DNA from: Ehrlichia canis str. Jake
Lineage (GTDB): Bacteria; Pseudomonadota; Alphaproteobacteria; Rickettsiales; Anaplasmataceae
DNA length: 64,000 nucleotides
Reading direction: 5' to 3'
Assembly (NCBI RefSeq): GCF_000012565.1
Contig: NC_007354.1
Span: 186,001-250,000 of the forward strand
The translations under genes were made by a program, and so were the position numbers. Every line of letters begins with the position of its first letter. Positions within the stretch are counted from its first letter, which is position 1. The notes under the pieces were generated by a model. The model did not search any database. It was not told the DNA's origin and was given only the letters and a program-made list of their open reading frames with translations. This document shows positions 47,991 through 58,135 of this stretch, one piece after another.

Positions 47991-49508
47991 TCATCTTTCA
48001 TTAAAAGCTTTTTCAAAAGTACTTGTTATAGGAGTAAATAAATAATTAAGCAAAGTACGAGATTGAGTAATTATAAAAACTTCTGCTGGCATTCCAGGAT
48101 ACAACTTTAGATTTCTAAGTTTTTCAGATTGTTCTTTTGGTATTATTACTTGTATTTTATAATAACGCATTCCGTTGATTTCACTTAAGGCGTCAGCTGA
48201 TACTTGTACTACTATTCCATTTACTAGTCCAATTTTACGTATATTGTAAGCGCTGAGACGTACTTTAGCTTTTAATCCTCTGTATTTTTCATACGATACT
48301 ATATTTTTATCTTTCATTTGTGCTGATAGAATTTCTTCTATATGTCTTGTTTGTATTTTTGCATCTATGACTAAATCATCATTTAATGGTACAACATTTG
48401 TAATAGGAGCACCTGGTGGTATAACACCTCCTTCTGTATGGTATTTTAATCCAGTGATAACACCTGCATGTGGTGATCTTATTGTAGTTCTGTCTAATAT
48501 GTCTTGTGCAGTTTTCATCCTTTCTTTTAAATCTGTAATTGCAGATGTGATATCTTTGAGGTCAAGATTGATTTTATTTTGTACATTATTTGTAATGTTA
48601 ATTATTTCTAATTTGTTTTCTCCAATTTTTTGATTTACTGATGCAATAGCGGATTTGAGCTGACCGATTTTCCCCTCAGATTCAGCATATTGGCGTTCAA
48701 GTGCAATGATATATGGCTTACTAATATACCCGGTTTCTAAAAGATTTTTCTTTGTTTCTAATTCTTCACTGATCAGTTTATGTTGAGTTGTTGCTGAAGT
48801 TAATTGTGCTGATAATCCAGATAGTTCTTGACGTAGCTGTTTTGTACGTTGTTGTAAAATGTCTATTTGTCCAGATATGTTTTTCTTATGAGATTCAAAT
48901 AATTGTTGTTGATTTTGTATTATTTGGTCTCTTGTTTTTTCATCTGATAGATTCTTGATAGTATTTGGAAAATCTATAGATTCACGATCATATTTTATAG
49001 CTATTAATCTGGCTTCCGTTGCAAGTAAATCAAGCATTCGTTCTTTTATAATATCTAAATTGGCTTGAGCTGTAGTGTTATGTAAATATATTATTGGTTG
49101 ATTTTTTTGTACTAGTTCCCCTTCTTTAACTAATATTTTATCGATCAAACCGCCTTCTAGGTGTTGTACTATTTGTTTTTCTGATGAGGAAATAACTTCT
49201 CCTTGTGCAATAACTGAACCATCTAATGGTGCTACTGCAGCCCATATTCCAAATACACCAAAAAATAGTAAGATAATTATAAACCCACTAAATAATGGGC
49301 CCCAGGATACTTTTAATACTTCATTTATTGTGCCTTTTCTATTGTACTTGAATAGAAAGTTTACAATATTATCTACAATAGATAGTGATTTTGTTAAGGT
49401 GCTAGACATTTGTTCCTCTACATTGTTCTCTATGTGTAGTGTGTTATGTCCTAAAAGTTTTGGTAATGAGAATCCTACTTTTATAAAATCTTTGAGTTTT
49501 TTATACAT
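47991..49508 (-). CDS. HlyD-family type I secretion membrane-fusion protein
   Basis: A 505-residue periplasmic adaptor of type I secretion. The cytoplasmic N-terminus (about 1-68) is followed by one membrane segment (71-92) with the family's WAAVAPLDG exit, then the beta-barrel and lipoyl half-motif GEVISSSEKQIVQHLEGGLIDKI (about 103-125). A long coiled coil (about 150-330, with QQ- and KK-rich heptads) precedes the second lipoyl half, RSPHAGVITGLKYHTEGGVI, and LYPGMPAEVFI near the end. It bridges the inner-membrane ABC exporter and the TolC channel. Neither partner is adjacent, so the system is split. A 58-base piece of this gene is repeated in inverted orientation at 50789-50846. Confidence 0.95.
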   Translation of the reverse strand: MYKKLKDFIKVGFSLPKLLGHNTLHIENNVEEQMSSTLTKSLSIVDNIVNFLFKYNRKGTINEVLKVSWGPLFSGFIIILLFFGVFGIWAAVAPLDGSVIAQGEVISSSEKQIVQHLEGGLIDKILVKEGELVQKNQPIIYLHNTTAQANLDIIKERMLDLLATEARLIAIKYDRESIDFPNTIKNLSDEKTRDQIIQNQQQLFESHKKNISGQIDILQQRTKQLRQELSGLSAQLTSATTQHKLISEELETKKNLLETGYISKPYIIALERQYAESEGKIGQLKSAIASVNQKIGENKLEIINITNNVQNKINLDLKDITSAITDLKERMKTAQDILDRTTIRSPHAGVITGLKYHTEGGVIPPGAPITNVVPLNDDLVIDAKIQTRHIEEILSAQMKDKNIVSYEKYRGLKAKVRLSAYNIRKIGLVNGIVVQVSADALSEINGMRYYKIQVIIPKEQSEKLRNLKLYPGMPAEVFIITQSRTLLNYLFTPITSTFEKAFNER

Positions 49509-49886
49509 AAATATAATACGATAAGTGTAACATTTAATTTATAGCATATTTGGTAAACATTATAATGCACTATTTATCAGATAAATATCTTAAAATATCT
49601 TTACTTATTCCAATATTTTATGTTGAATGTATGAGATTTTCATAATACTATCTGTTGTACAATAAATTATTTATCATCTAATATCTTTCCTATTACAATT
49701 TTGAATTAACATAGTCATGTTGATCTTGTAATGGAATACAGTGTAGCACTTTGAGTGTAGGATGTGAATTAATTTAATCACAATTTGTTAGATGTGTAGT
49801 ATATGTATTTCTTTTGATTTATCATGAGTGATTTAGTTTTGGTATTTATAAGTATGTTAAGTAATTTTGTTTTATAGTAACAACTT
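49509..49886. other. AT-rich spacer between hlyD and COQ9
   Basis: About 380 bases with no gene or clear repeat. Confidence 0.4.
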
Positions 49887-50504
49887 TTATTCAGCATCAA
49901 ATTTAACTTTAAATATATTAAATTTTTCTGTTTTATTAAATATGTAAGATTTTAGTTTGTGTATTTGTATGACATTATTGATACGTCTTTCTAAAAAAAG
50001 TATGGTATCAGAATGGTTGTCAGAAAAATCATTGATAAAATACATAACGGTACTTGCATATACGATAGCTAGTGTACTTCTTTTTGTATAGTAGTTAAAA
50101 TCAGTTGATCTGTCACCTATTAAGTCCCAAATATAATCTACTACTTTATACAGAAATTTAGCAGCAAAACACATGTTATATGGTGCTGCAGACAATATAT
50201 GTTTTAATAGCTCTCTGTAATTTGGTAATGATGTATAATATATTAAGCATAAGTGAACTGCATGTTGTATTTTTTCACGTATTTTAAAATTATTTACGTT
50301 ATCTGTTTCATAAAATTTAGTTGTTATAAAGTTAATCAAATCATCGTTTATACTATTCAATACATCATATATTCCATTATGGAATTTGTAAAATTCTTCA
50401 TCTAAATCAAGATCGGTACAGGCTTTTAATAATGTATCATTTGATAATCCATAAAATGGTATTAGTGCTATAGTTGCTTTTATTATTGATGATTGATTGT
50501 TCAT
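49887..50504 (-). CDS. COQ9 family protein, ubiquinone biosynthesis
   Basis: A 205-residue COQ9-like protein. COQ9 binds lipids and supports the hydroxylase step of ubiquinone synthesis. The diagnostic part is the C-terminal block: LYKVVDYIWDLIGDRSTDFNYYTKR (about 119-143), then LAIVYASTVMYFINDFS and FLERRINNVIQIHK, which match the family's D-IW...GD-STDFNWYTKR and L-RRI-DV-RI patterns. The first 100 residues are less conserved and all-helical. It lies between two arms of a 58-base perfect inverted repeat (49125-49182 and 50789-50846). Confidence 0.9.
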   Translation of the reverse strand: MNNQSSIIKATIALIPFYGLSNDTLLKACTDLDLDEEFYKFHNGIYDVLNSINDDLINFITTKFYETDNVNNFKIREKIQHAVHLCLIYYTSLPNYRELLKHILSAAPYNMCFAAKFLYKVVDYIWDLIGDRSTDFNYYTKRSTLAIVYASTVMYFINDFSDNHSDTILFLERRINNVIQIHKLKSYIFNKTEKFNIFKVKFDAE

Positions 50505-50788
50505 GACATTTTAATTTAGAAAACCATATTATACATATACAATGTTAAAATTGTTGTGACAAGTTTGTAGTCCATAAGTATTGAAACATCCATAAATTAA
50601 TAAGTATTATTATTAATTAGGTCATATTTGTGAAGCAATAAATAGTGTATGAATTTATTAAAATGTCAATTGTGTATGTAATTTTGTTGTTGTGTAAACA
50701 GTGAGGATGAGTGTATTTATGCGTAATTTTATGTTTATAAATGTTATTCATTTTAGTAGTGGTATAAAATAAATAGGTTATCTTCGTA

Positions 50789-50870
50789 AGAAAAACAAAT
50801 AGTACAACACCTAGAAGGCGGTTTGATCGATAAAATATTAGTTAAAAAATGAGAATTAGTATAAAAACTT
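50789..50870 (+). pseudogene. inverted fragment of hlyD
   Basis: Bases 50789-50846 are identical to the reverse complement of 49125-49182 in hlyD, coding for KQIVQHLEGGLIDKILVK. The match then fades over the next 25 bases, with a stop where hlyD has Glu. It is a recent partial duplication, in inverted orientation. Confidence 0.95.
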
Positions 50871-50874
50871 ATGG

Positions 50875-51250
50875 TTATTTATAAGCCAACTTTTATAGTC
50901 TGTAGTTTGTGTGTTATTATATTACAAGTTTTCATTAGTTTGAATATGTTTGTTGAATACTTACGGTTTAGCCATCTTGTGTTAGATAATATTGCTTTGA
51001 ATGTGTAAAAATTGTCGGCTAGTTTATAATATAAAATACAGTTGATATGTTATTGTAATTACAATTTTAAAGAATTCTCTACCTTAGAATGTATGGTTGA
51101 ATACTTATAATTTAACTCTCTTATGTTAAAGATCATTGTTTTGAATGTATAAACATTGTTATATAGTTTGTAATAAAAAATACAATTGCATTGATTGTAC
51201 TACAAATTTTAAAGGTTTTAGTTTCTTAAATGTAGTTTCATTTATAATAG
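50875..51250. repeat. degenerate ~137-bp tandem repeat
   Basis: GTTGAATACTTACGGTTTAGCC at 50952 and GTTGAATACTTATAATTTAACT at 51089 open two related units, each continuing with TATGTTA/GTGTTAGAT, TTGAATGTGTAAA or TGTATAAAC, and TAGTTTGTAATAAAAAATACA. A third, weaker copy lies near 50875-50950. Non-coding. Confidence 0.7.
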
Positions 51251-51292
51251 TGTTTTTAGGTTAACCAATGATTTTAATGCTGTGTGCGAATA

Positions 51293-52915
51293 TTAATTTA
51301 TGTATTCTAGTTGTACTTCAATAAATGGTTTATTTTTAATATCATATTTTAAAGCATTGAAAACTATGTTTTCTACATGTTGTTTTATATTGTTTATTTT
51401 TTTAGAGTAAAGATCACTACTAATTTTTGATAAGATTTTTTTTGTAATTGCTTGATTATCAGAATGGTCAAGTACTCCTGGAGCAAAGATCCTTGGTTCT
51501 TTAAGTAATGCTTTTTTATTATTTAAAACCAGTGTTACTATAATTATTCCTGAATCTCGCATCCTTTTTCTCATAGATATCACATTTCCTTGTGGATGAT
51601 GTAAGAAATTGCCGTCAACTCCAAAGTACCCAGCTTTTACAGAATTAACTTTTTGTTTTTTTATTATGTTTATTACGTCTCCTGGATGAACGATGATAGC
51701 TTTTTCTACATTGCATTGTTCTGCAACTTTGGCATGCTCATGCATATGTATATATTCTCCATGTACAGGAATAGAGAGTTTAGGCCTTATTAATGAATAC
51801 ATAGTTGATACTTCAATTTTTGATGGGTGACCTGATACATGTACATATTCCATGAATTCTGTAATAACATTAACTCCCATGTTAATAAATTTGTTGAATA
51901 CACTATATATACGTTTTTCATTTCCTGGGATTATCTTAGAAGAAAAGATTATAGTATCTCCATGCTCTAATTTTGTTAATGAATGAGAATTGTTAGCAAG
52001 TTTGGCAGTTGCTGCTAATGCTTCACCTTGGCAACCAGTACAAAGAAGTAAAACTTGATTTCTTGGTAATTTGTTTGCTTGGTTGATATCGATAAATTGT
52101 GATATATCTTGTAGGTACCCACTACCTTGTGCAGCTTGTGTGATCCTTACAAGGGACTTTCCTAATATTACTACTTTTCTGCCTAATTTTTCTGCAATGT
52201 GTACTATTGTTTGAATTCTTGCAATGTTAGAAGCAAACAAAGATACAGCTACTTTTTGCTTACAGTCTTTTATTATATTAAATAAACTTTCTTCTAGGTC
52301 ACCTTCGGAGCCGGATTTGTTCTTAGTGAATATATTAGTTGAGTCACATACAAGTGCTAATACACCTTCATCTCCTAATTCTTTTAATCTTTGTGTGTTT
52401 GATATAGGCCCAATAATTGGGTTGTCGTCTAATTTCCAATCTCCTGTATGCACTATTACCCCTTTTTCAGTATGTAATGCGATTGCATTCATTTCTGGAA
52501 TTGAGTGTGTTAAGTTAATAAACTCAAGAGAAAATGGACCGAGTTTTAATCTTTTTGTGATATCAATTTCTGTTATATTAACTTTAAGTTGATATTCTTT
52601 CAATTTTGCTTGTAATAAAGCAGATGTGAATTTTGTTGCATATATTGGGCACTGTAAATCGCTCCATAGGTATTGTATACCTCCTATATGATCTTCATGA
52701 GCATGTGTTAGTACTATCCCAAGTAAATTTTTCCTATTTTTTTTTATAAAGCTGATGTCAGCGACAATCATGTCGATTCCTGGCATATTATCATCAGCAA
52801 ATCCTGCTCCGAAATCAATAATTATCCATTTACCATCAAGATGATATAGGTTAACGTTCATCCCTATTTGTCCTACACCACCTAAAGGTACGAATAATAA
52901 ATCTTTAGTATTCAT
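51293..52915 (-). CDS. rnj: ribonuclease J
   Basis: A 540-residue RNase J, an MBL/beta-CASP endo- and 5'-exoribonuclease. It begins MNTKDLLFVPLGGVGQIGMN, as in the family; the metal-binding HAHEDHIGG motif covers residues 71-79. Other features are IALHTEKGVIVHTGDWKLDD, CDSTN, FASNIARIQTI and the beta-CASP SGHPSKIE and SIPVHGEYIHMHEHAKVAE segments. ATG at 52915 is chosen over one 4 codons upstream because it fits homologues. No clear Shine-Dalgarno is visible. Confidence 0.96.
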   Translation of the reverse strand: MNTKDLLFVPLGGVGQIGMNVNLYHLDGKWIIIDFGAGFADDNMPGIDMIVADISFIKKNRKNLLGIVLTHAHEDHIGGIQYLWSDLQCPIYATKFTSALLQAKLKEYQLKVNITEIDITKRLKLGPFSLEFINLTHSIPEMNAIALHTEKGVIVHTGDWKLDDNPIIGPISNTQRLKELGDEGVLALVCDSTNIFTKNKSGSEGDLEESLFNIIKDCKQKVAVSLFASNIARIQTIVHIAEKLGRKVVILGKSLVRITQAAQGSGYLQDISQFIDINQANKLPRNQVLLLCTGCQGEALAATAKLANNSHSLTKLEHGDTIIFSSKIIPGNEKRIYSVFNKFINMGVNVITEFMEYVHVSGHPSKIEVSTMYSLIRPKLSIPVHGEYIHMHEHAKVAEQCNVEKAIIVHPGDVINIIKKQKVNSVKAGYFGVDGNFLHHPQGNVISMRKRMRDSGIIIVTLVLNNKKALLKEPRIFAPGVLDHSDNQAITKKILSKISSDLYSKKINNIKQHVENIVFNALKYDIKNKPFIEVQLEYIN

Positions 52916-52927
52916 TTTTAAGCACAT

Positions 52928-53578
52928 TACAAAAACTTAATTAGTAGCATATCGTATTTATTGTTTAAAGAAAAGTATTAGAATCATTAATTATTATTAA
53001 TTCATATAATAAATATGCTGCAGAAAATTCTGCATTTGTTATTAGAATCAGTAATAAAAGAAAGTAATTTTATAATTAATATTTTGAGCATTTTGATTAA
53101 TTGTACGTATTAGAAAGTGGGACCTGAGTATATTTTTAATAAAAATATATTGAGTTTAATTATTTGTTAGCATAGGTATTTATTAAACAATAACTTAAAA
53201 TAATATAATAAATAGATAATTTTCTTTACTTAAATTGATTTGTGTAAATTGTGTTGTGTACAGTTAAGACGAGCAATTATAAAAATAATCATAGTTTTTA
53301 TATGATAATAAAATATGATGATAGATAACATTTTATTGGTATTACGTACCTCTTTGTTGTGTATATAATCTATTACACTTATGTTGTTTAATGGTGTACA
53401 AGAAATATTGCTTTTAAAATTATATGGTGTAAAGTTATAGATTATAATATCTTTAGCATATTATGCTTTTGTTTTAAAGTGTGAGTTTTAGGTTCTATGA
53501 CTTTACTATTAGATATAAGCATTTAGTGCTGTAAGTTTTATTGTTCATGAGGTTTATCTTAGTATTATTACTTAGAAA
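52928..53578. other. divergent AT-rich spacer
   Basis: About 650 bases between rnj and the phosphatase-like gene. No gene or repeat stands out; it must contain both promoters. Confidence 0.4.
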
Positions 53579-53590
53579 AAGGTGTGTAAG

Positions 53591-54886
53591 ATGAAGGTTA
53601 TGCTAATTAAGATAAAATGTTTTTTTGTGTTGCTAATTTTATTATCTATATCTGCTGATGCTAAACCGTTATTTACTTGGTCTCAGGTTACAAGTAATGA
53701 TAAGTTGAGTGTTAGAGTTGTTGTTCCAGAAGGTGAGAATTGTCCTATAGTAAATGTAGATGGTAAAAAATTAGAGATGACTGTGAGAGCATTTCCACAG
53801 AAGGGTGTTTTTGATGATAAAGTTTGTGAGTTATTAGTGCCTCAGACGTCAGAAGAAATATTCGTTGATGGTATGGAAGTTCCTGTTATAAATAAAGAGA
53901 TTAGAAAGATAGCAATTATCGCTGATACTGGTTGTATAGTGTCATTTTGGCGTGGGAAATTATATCAACAACGTTGTACATCTTCAGAAGAATGGCCTTT
54001 GAAGAAAATATTATCAAATATTGCCCAGCATTATCCTGATTTGATAGTTCATGTTGGAGATTATTTATATAGAGCAGGTAAATGTGTTGATGTAGAAAAA
54101 TGTGGCAATGTTCGTGGTGGGGATAATAGTGAAGCTTGGAAAGCTGATTGGTTAGGCCCGTCAGTTTTAATTGCTGATAAAGCTCCATTTTTGTTTGTTC
54201 GAGGTAATCATGAGAATTGTGATAGATCCTACATGGGATGGTTTAGATATTTAGATCCTCATCAGTATCCATCTTCTTCTGATAAATGTAATAATTTTAC
54301 TGACTCATGGATGTTTAATGCTAGCAGACTAAATAGTGGTAATTTGGATTTTTATGTTTTTGATTCATCTTTTGGTGATGAAAAAAATGTTCTTGATTCA
54401 GATATTCAAAATTTAAAAGAGCAATTTTTACCACTCTTGAAAAGTAAGTCTTCTAATATATGGTTTTTGACTCATCGTCCTCTATGGTCGTATTCTACTC
54501 ATATAAAAGGAGGGGATATTTATTATGGTAATGTATCACAGAAAAAAGCTTTTGGAGATTTGTTTCCTGATAACGTTTCTGTGGTTCTATCAGGGCATAT
54601 GCACTTGTCTCAGGTATTAGATTTAGAGTCTACAAACAAAGAAAAATATGTTCCGATGCAGATAATAGCTGGTAATGGAGGCGCATTACTTCATGGTGTT
54701 CCTGAAGATAAGTTATTGTTTAAAAATGTTAGAATTGGTGATGTTATTGCGAATACAATTACAAATGAATTAGATTTTGGTTTTGCAATAGTTACAATGC
54801 AGGAGCCTGGACTTACTGGTGATGTGATAGTTACGCTCTATAATGCATCTGGGAAAGAGGTGAGACAATTTCATGTTCAACAATAG
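53591..54886 (+). CDS. exported purple-acid-phosphatase-like metallophosphoesterase
   Basis: A 431-residue protein. A signal peptide (CFFVLLILLSISADA, about residues 10-24) sends it to the periplasm. The catalytic domain has the five-motif metal set in order: ADTG (111-114), GDYLY (156-160), GNHE (205-208), THRP and GHMH. The D-x-G and GD-xx-Y forms are those of purple acid phosphatases, which use a tyrosine ligand, rather than the DxH form of ordinary phosphoesterases. Many cysteines suggest disulfides. The ATG at 53591, with AAGGTG upstream, is preferred to a GTG at 53582. It could release phosphate for the PstS system, but that is inference. Confidence 0.85.
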   Translation: MKVMLIKIKCFFVLLILLSISADAKPLFTWSQVTSNDKLSVRVVVPEGENCPIVNVDGKKLEMTVRAFPQKGVFDDKVCELLVPQTSEEIFVDGMEVPVINKEIRKIAIIADTGCIVSFWRGKLYQQRCTSSEEWPLKKILSNIAQHYPDLIVHVGDYLYRAGKCVDVEKCGNVRGGDNSEAWKADWLGPSVLIADKAPFLFVRGNHENCDRSYMGWFRYLDPHQYPSSSDKCNNFTDSWMFNASRLNSGNLDFYVFDSSFGDEKNVLDSDIQNLKEQFLPLLKSKSSNIWFLTHRPLWSYSTHIKGGDIYYGNVSQKKAFGDLFPDNVSVVLSGHMHLSQVLDLESTNKEKYVPMQIIAGNGGALLHGVPEDKLLFKNVRIGDVIANTITNELDFGFAIVTMQEPGLTGDVIVTLYNASGKEVRQFHVQQ

Positions 54887-55156
54887 TGTATGAATTATGT
54901 CGATATATGTAATGTATTTGCTTGATATGTTGTTTTAAAACTTAGAAAAAGCTGAATATAATAGTTGCAAATAATTTTTAATAGTATATTTATAGAGAGT
55001 GCTTAAGTGTTTTGTATTATAAGTCTGTATAGTTTGTGAAAATCGTTAAATTTCTATTGACTAAGGTTCATGATTCTTTTATAAGTAACGCATGCTTCTA
55101 TTAAAAATATGGTGCTATTTGTATTTGTTTTATATAAACTGTAAGGTTATTACATT
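54887..55156. other. leader of the str-rpo gene block
   Basis: About 270 AT-rich bases before rpsL. It should hold the promoter of the large translation and RNA polymerase block. No gene is visible. Confidence 0.4.
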
Positions 55157-55528
55157 ATGCCAACAATAAATCAATTAGTTCGCAAGCCGCGAAAGTCTCG
55201 TTCTGCATTAAATAAGGCGCCTGCACTTCAACATAATCCACAGAAGAGAGCAGTATGTGTCAAGGTATATACTACTACTCCCAAAAAACCAAATTCAGCT
55301 TTACGTAAAGTTGCTCGTGTAAAAATTGCAGGTTATGGTAGTGAAGTTATAGCTTATATACCTGGTGAAGGACATAATCTACAAGAGCATTCAGTTGTTT
55401 TAATAAGGGGTGGGCGTGTAAAAGATTTACCTGGTGTTCGTTATCATATTATACGTGGTGCATTAGATTCTAGGGGAGTACAAAACAGGAAGAAAGCACG
55501 CTCAAAGTATGGTGTGAAGAAAAGTTAA
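55157..55528 (+). CDS. rpsL: 30S ribosomal protein S12
   Basis: A 123-residue S12 beginning [15 protein letters not shown], with [16 protein letters not shown] and [34 protein letters not shown]. The lysines that determine streptomycin response lie in the PKKPNS and RVKDLPG motifs, both in the wild-type form. First gene of the str block. Confidence 0.99.
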   Translation: MPTINQLVRKPRKSRSALNKAPALQHNPQKRAVCVKVYTTTPKKPNSALRKVARVKIAGYGSEVIAYIPGEGHNLQEHSVVLIRGGRVKDLPGVRYHIIRGALDSRGVQNRKKARSKYGVKKS

Positions 55529-55543
55529 TTAATGTGGTAATGT

Positions 55544-56026
55544 ATGTCTCGTCGTCGTAGGGCAAGTAAAAGAGTTATTTCTCCCGATTCAAAATATAAT
55601 AGTGTATTGTTAGCACGCTTTATTAATGTTATTATGCGCTCTGGTGAAAGATCTATAGCTGAAAAAATAGTATATGGAGCCTTAAATAAGGCGGAAGCTC
55701 GTCTTGGTGAGGGTGCTATGTCAATTTTTAATGCTGCCCTAAATAACGTAATGCCACAAATGGAAGTTCGTTCTCGTAGAATAGGTGGTGTAACATATCA
55801 AGTTCCTGTTGAAGTAAAAGAAGATAGAGCAGTCTCATTAGCTTTACGTTGGATTTTTAAAGCTGCAGCAGCAGCTAGAAAGCGTAGTAATAAGATGTAT
55901 ATGGATTGTTTATGTAATGAACTATTAGAAGCTTATAATAAGCGCGGTGGTGCATATAAGATGAGAGAAGAAAAATATAAAATGGCTGAAGCAAATAAGG
56001 CATTTTCTCATTTTCGCTTTAATTAA
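55544..56026 (+). CDS. rpsG: 30S ribosomal protein S7
   Basis: A 160-residue S7 with [31 protein letters not shown]-like [26 protein letters not shown], and the C-terminal [31 protein letters not shown]. It organises the 3' domain of 16S rRNA. It follows rpsL by 15 bases. Confidence 0.99.
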   Translation: MSRRRRASKRVISPDSKYNSVLLARFINVIMRSGERSIAEKIVYGALNKAEARLGEGAMSIFNAALNNVMPQMEVRSRRIGGVTYQVPVEVKEDRAVSLALRWIFKAAAAARKRSNKMYMDCLCNELLEAYNKRGGAYKMREEKYKMAEANKAFSHFRFN

Positions 56027-56047
56027 TATTAATTTTTGGAGATAATA

Positions 56048-58120
56048 GTGAACATAGATAACGAGTTATCTAAGTGTAGGAATATAGGTATTATGGCACA
56101 TATAGATGCTGGGAAGACTACTACTACTGAACGTATACTTTTTTATACTGGTAAACAAAATAGAATTGGTGAGGTACATGAAGGTGCTGCATCTATGGAT
56201 TGGATGGAGCAAGAAAAAGAAAGAGGTATTACGATAACTTCTGCAGCTACTACATGTTTTTGGAACGGGCACAGGATTAATATTATTGATACTCCTGGTC
56301 ATGTTGATTTTACTATAGAAGTAGAAAGGTCACTGCGTGTTTTAGATGGTGCTGTAGCTGTATTTGATGGTGTTGCAGGTGTTGAGCCTCAATCAGAGAC
56401 AGTGTGGCGTCAAGCTGATAAATATAATGTCCCCAGAATTTGTTTTATGAATAAAATGGATAGGATGGGTGCAGACTTTTATCGATGTGTTGATATGCTA
56501 GTTGATCGCCTAGGTGCTACTCCATTAGTATTGCAATTGCCAATAGGATCTGAAAAAGATTTTGTTGGTGTTGTTGATTTATTAGAGATGAGATCTATTA
56601 TATGGGATGAAGATTCTCTTGGCGCTAGTTTCCACTATGGAGAAATTCCTAAAGATATGATTGATAAGGCACAAGAGTATAGGAATAAGCTTTTAGAAAG
56701 TGCTGTTGAGCTCAATGATGAAGCAATGAATTTGTATTTTGAAGGTAAAGAGATATCTGTTTCTTTGCTAAAGAGCTGTATTCGTACAGGTGTAATTCAG
56801 TCAAAATTTGTTCCTGTTTTATGCGGATCTGCTTTTAAGAATAGGGGGGTACAGCCTTTATTAGATGCTGTTGTTGATTTTCTACCTGCACCTAATGATA
56901 TTCCTGTGATTGAAGCACTTGATGTAAAAACTTCTAATACTATAAATGTTAAGACTTCTGCTGGTGGTAAGTTTGTTGCATTAGCGTTTAAGGTAATGAC
57001 TGATAAATTTGTTGGTAGTTTGACTTTCATAAGAATTTATTCAGGAAAGTTATCAAGCAAGACCACGGTATTAAATGCAGTAAAAGACTCTACTGAGTCT
57101 ATAGGTAGAATTTTGTTGATGCATGCTAATAATAGGGAAGATATTACTGAGGCACAAGCTGGTGATATTGTTGCTTTGGCTGGATTAAAGAAGACAGTTA
57201 CTGGAGACACTTTATGTGCTTTGGATTACCCTGTTATTTTAGAACGCATGGAATTTCCTGAACCTGTTATGGAAATTGCAGTGGAACCAAAATCTACAGC
57301 AGATCAGGAAAAGATGGGTATAGCTTTGAGTAGATTAGTTGCAGAAGACCCATCACTTGGTATGTATGTAAATCCTGAAAGTGGGCAAACTATTTTAAAA
57401 GGAATGGGTGAATTACATCTTGAAGTAATTGTAGATAGAATGCGCCGTGAGTTTAATGTTGAAGCTAATATAGGTGCTCCGCAAGTTGCTTATAGGGAGA
57501 CTATTACTAAATCTGTTGAGATTGAATATATTCATAAAAAGCAAACGGGTGGTGCTGGGCAATTTGCAAAAGTAAACATATTGTTTGAACCATTACCTCC
57601 TGGGTCTGGTTTTCAATTTGAGAGCAAGATTACTGGTGGGGCAATACCTAAAGAATATATACCAGGTGTTCAAAGTGGATTGGAAAACATAAGAGGCAGT
57701 GGTATGTTAGCAGGGTTTCCTGTTATTGATTTTAAAGCGACATTATTTGATGGTGCATTTCATGAGGTGGATTCTAGTCCTTTAGCATTTGAATTAGCTG
57801 CAAAAGGTGCTTTTAGAGATATGGTAAATAAAGCTGGTGCAATATTACTTGAGCCTATTATGAAGGTTGAAATAATAACTCCTGATGAGTATATGGGAGA
57901 TGTTATAGGAGATATTAATAGTAGAAGAGGTAGGGTTGCTGAGATGCAAGATCGTCATAATACTAAAGTAATATTAGCATTTATTCCTTTAGCAAAAATG
58001 TTTGGTTATGTTAAGGATTTACGCTCTATGTCTCAGGGTAGAGCACAATATAGCATGTATTTTTCTTGCTATGAACAAGTACCTGATAATATAGTAGCTA
58101 ATGAAATAAAAACTAAGTAA
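56048..58120 (+). CDS. fusA: elongation factor G
   Basis: A 690-residue EF-G, the translocase of the ribosome. The GTPase domain has the P-loop AHIDAGKT (17-24), the switch motif [16 protein letters not shown] and NKMDR. Domains II-V follow, with the [28 protein letters not shown] region. The GTG at 56048 with GGAG 8 bases upstream is chosen as start; a TTG 4 codons upstream is less likely. It lies 21 bases after rpsG. Codon use is the T/A-mixed type of its neighbours, unlike tuf. Confidence 0.98.
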   Translation: MNIDNELSKCRNIGIMAHIDAGKTTTTERILFYTGKQNRIGEVHEGAASMDWMEQEKERGITITSAATTCFWNGHRINIIDTPGHVDFTIEVERSLRVLDGAVAVFDGVAGVEPQSETVWRQADKYNVPRICFMNKMDRMGADFYRCVDMLVDRLGATPLVLQLPIGSEKDFVGVVDLLEMRSIIWDEDSLGASFHYGEIPKDMIDKAQEYRNKLLESAVELNDEAMNLYFEGKEISVSLLKSCIRTGVIQSKFVPVLCGSAFKNRGVQPLLDAVVDFLPAPNDIPVIEALDVKTSNTINVKTSAGGKFVALAFKVMTDKFVGSLTFIRIYSGKLSSKTTVLNAVKDSTESIGRILLMHANNREDITEAQAGDIVALAGLKKTVTGDTLCALDYPVILERMEFPEPVMEIAVEPKSTADQEKMGIALSRLVAEDPSLGMYVNPESGQTILKGMGELHLEVIVDRMRREFNVEANIGAPQVAYRETITKSVEIEYIHKKQTGGAGQFAKVNILFEPLPPGSGFQFESKITGGAIPKEYIPGVQSGLENIRGSGMLAGFPVIDFKATLFDGAFHEVDSSPLAFELAAKGAFRDMVNKAGAILLEPIMKVEIITPDEYMGDVIGDINSRRGRVAEMQDRHNTKVILAFIPLAKMFGYVKDLRSMSQGRAQYSMYFSCYEQVPDNIVANEIKTK

Positions 58121-58135
58121 TATGGGTGTAATGTT

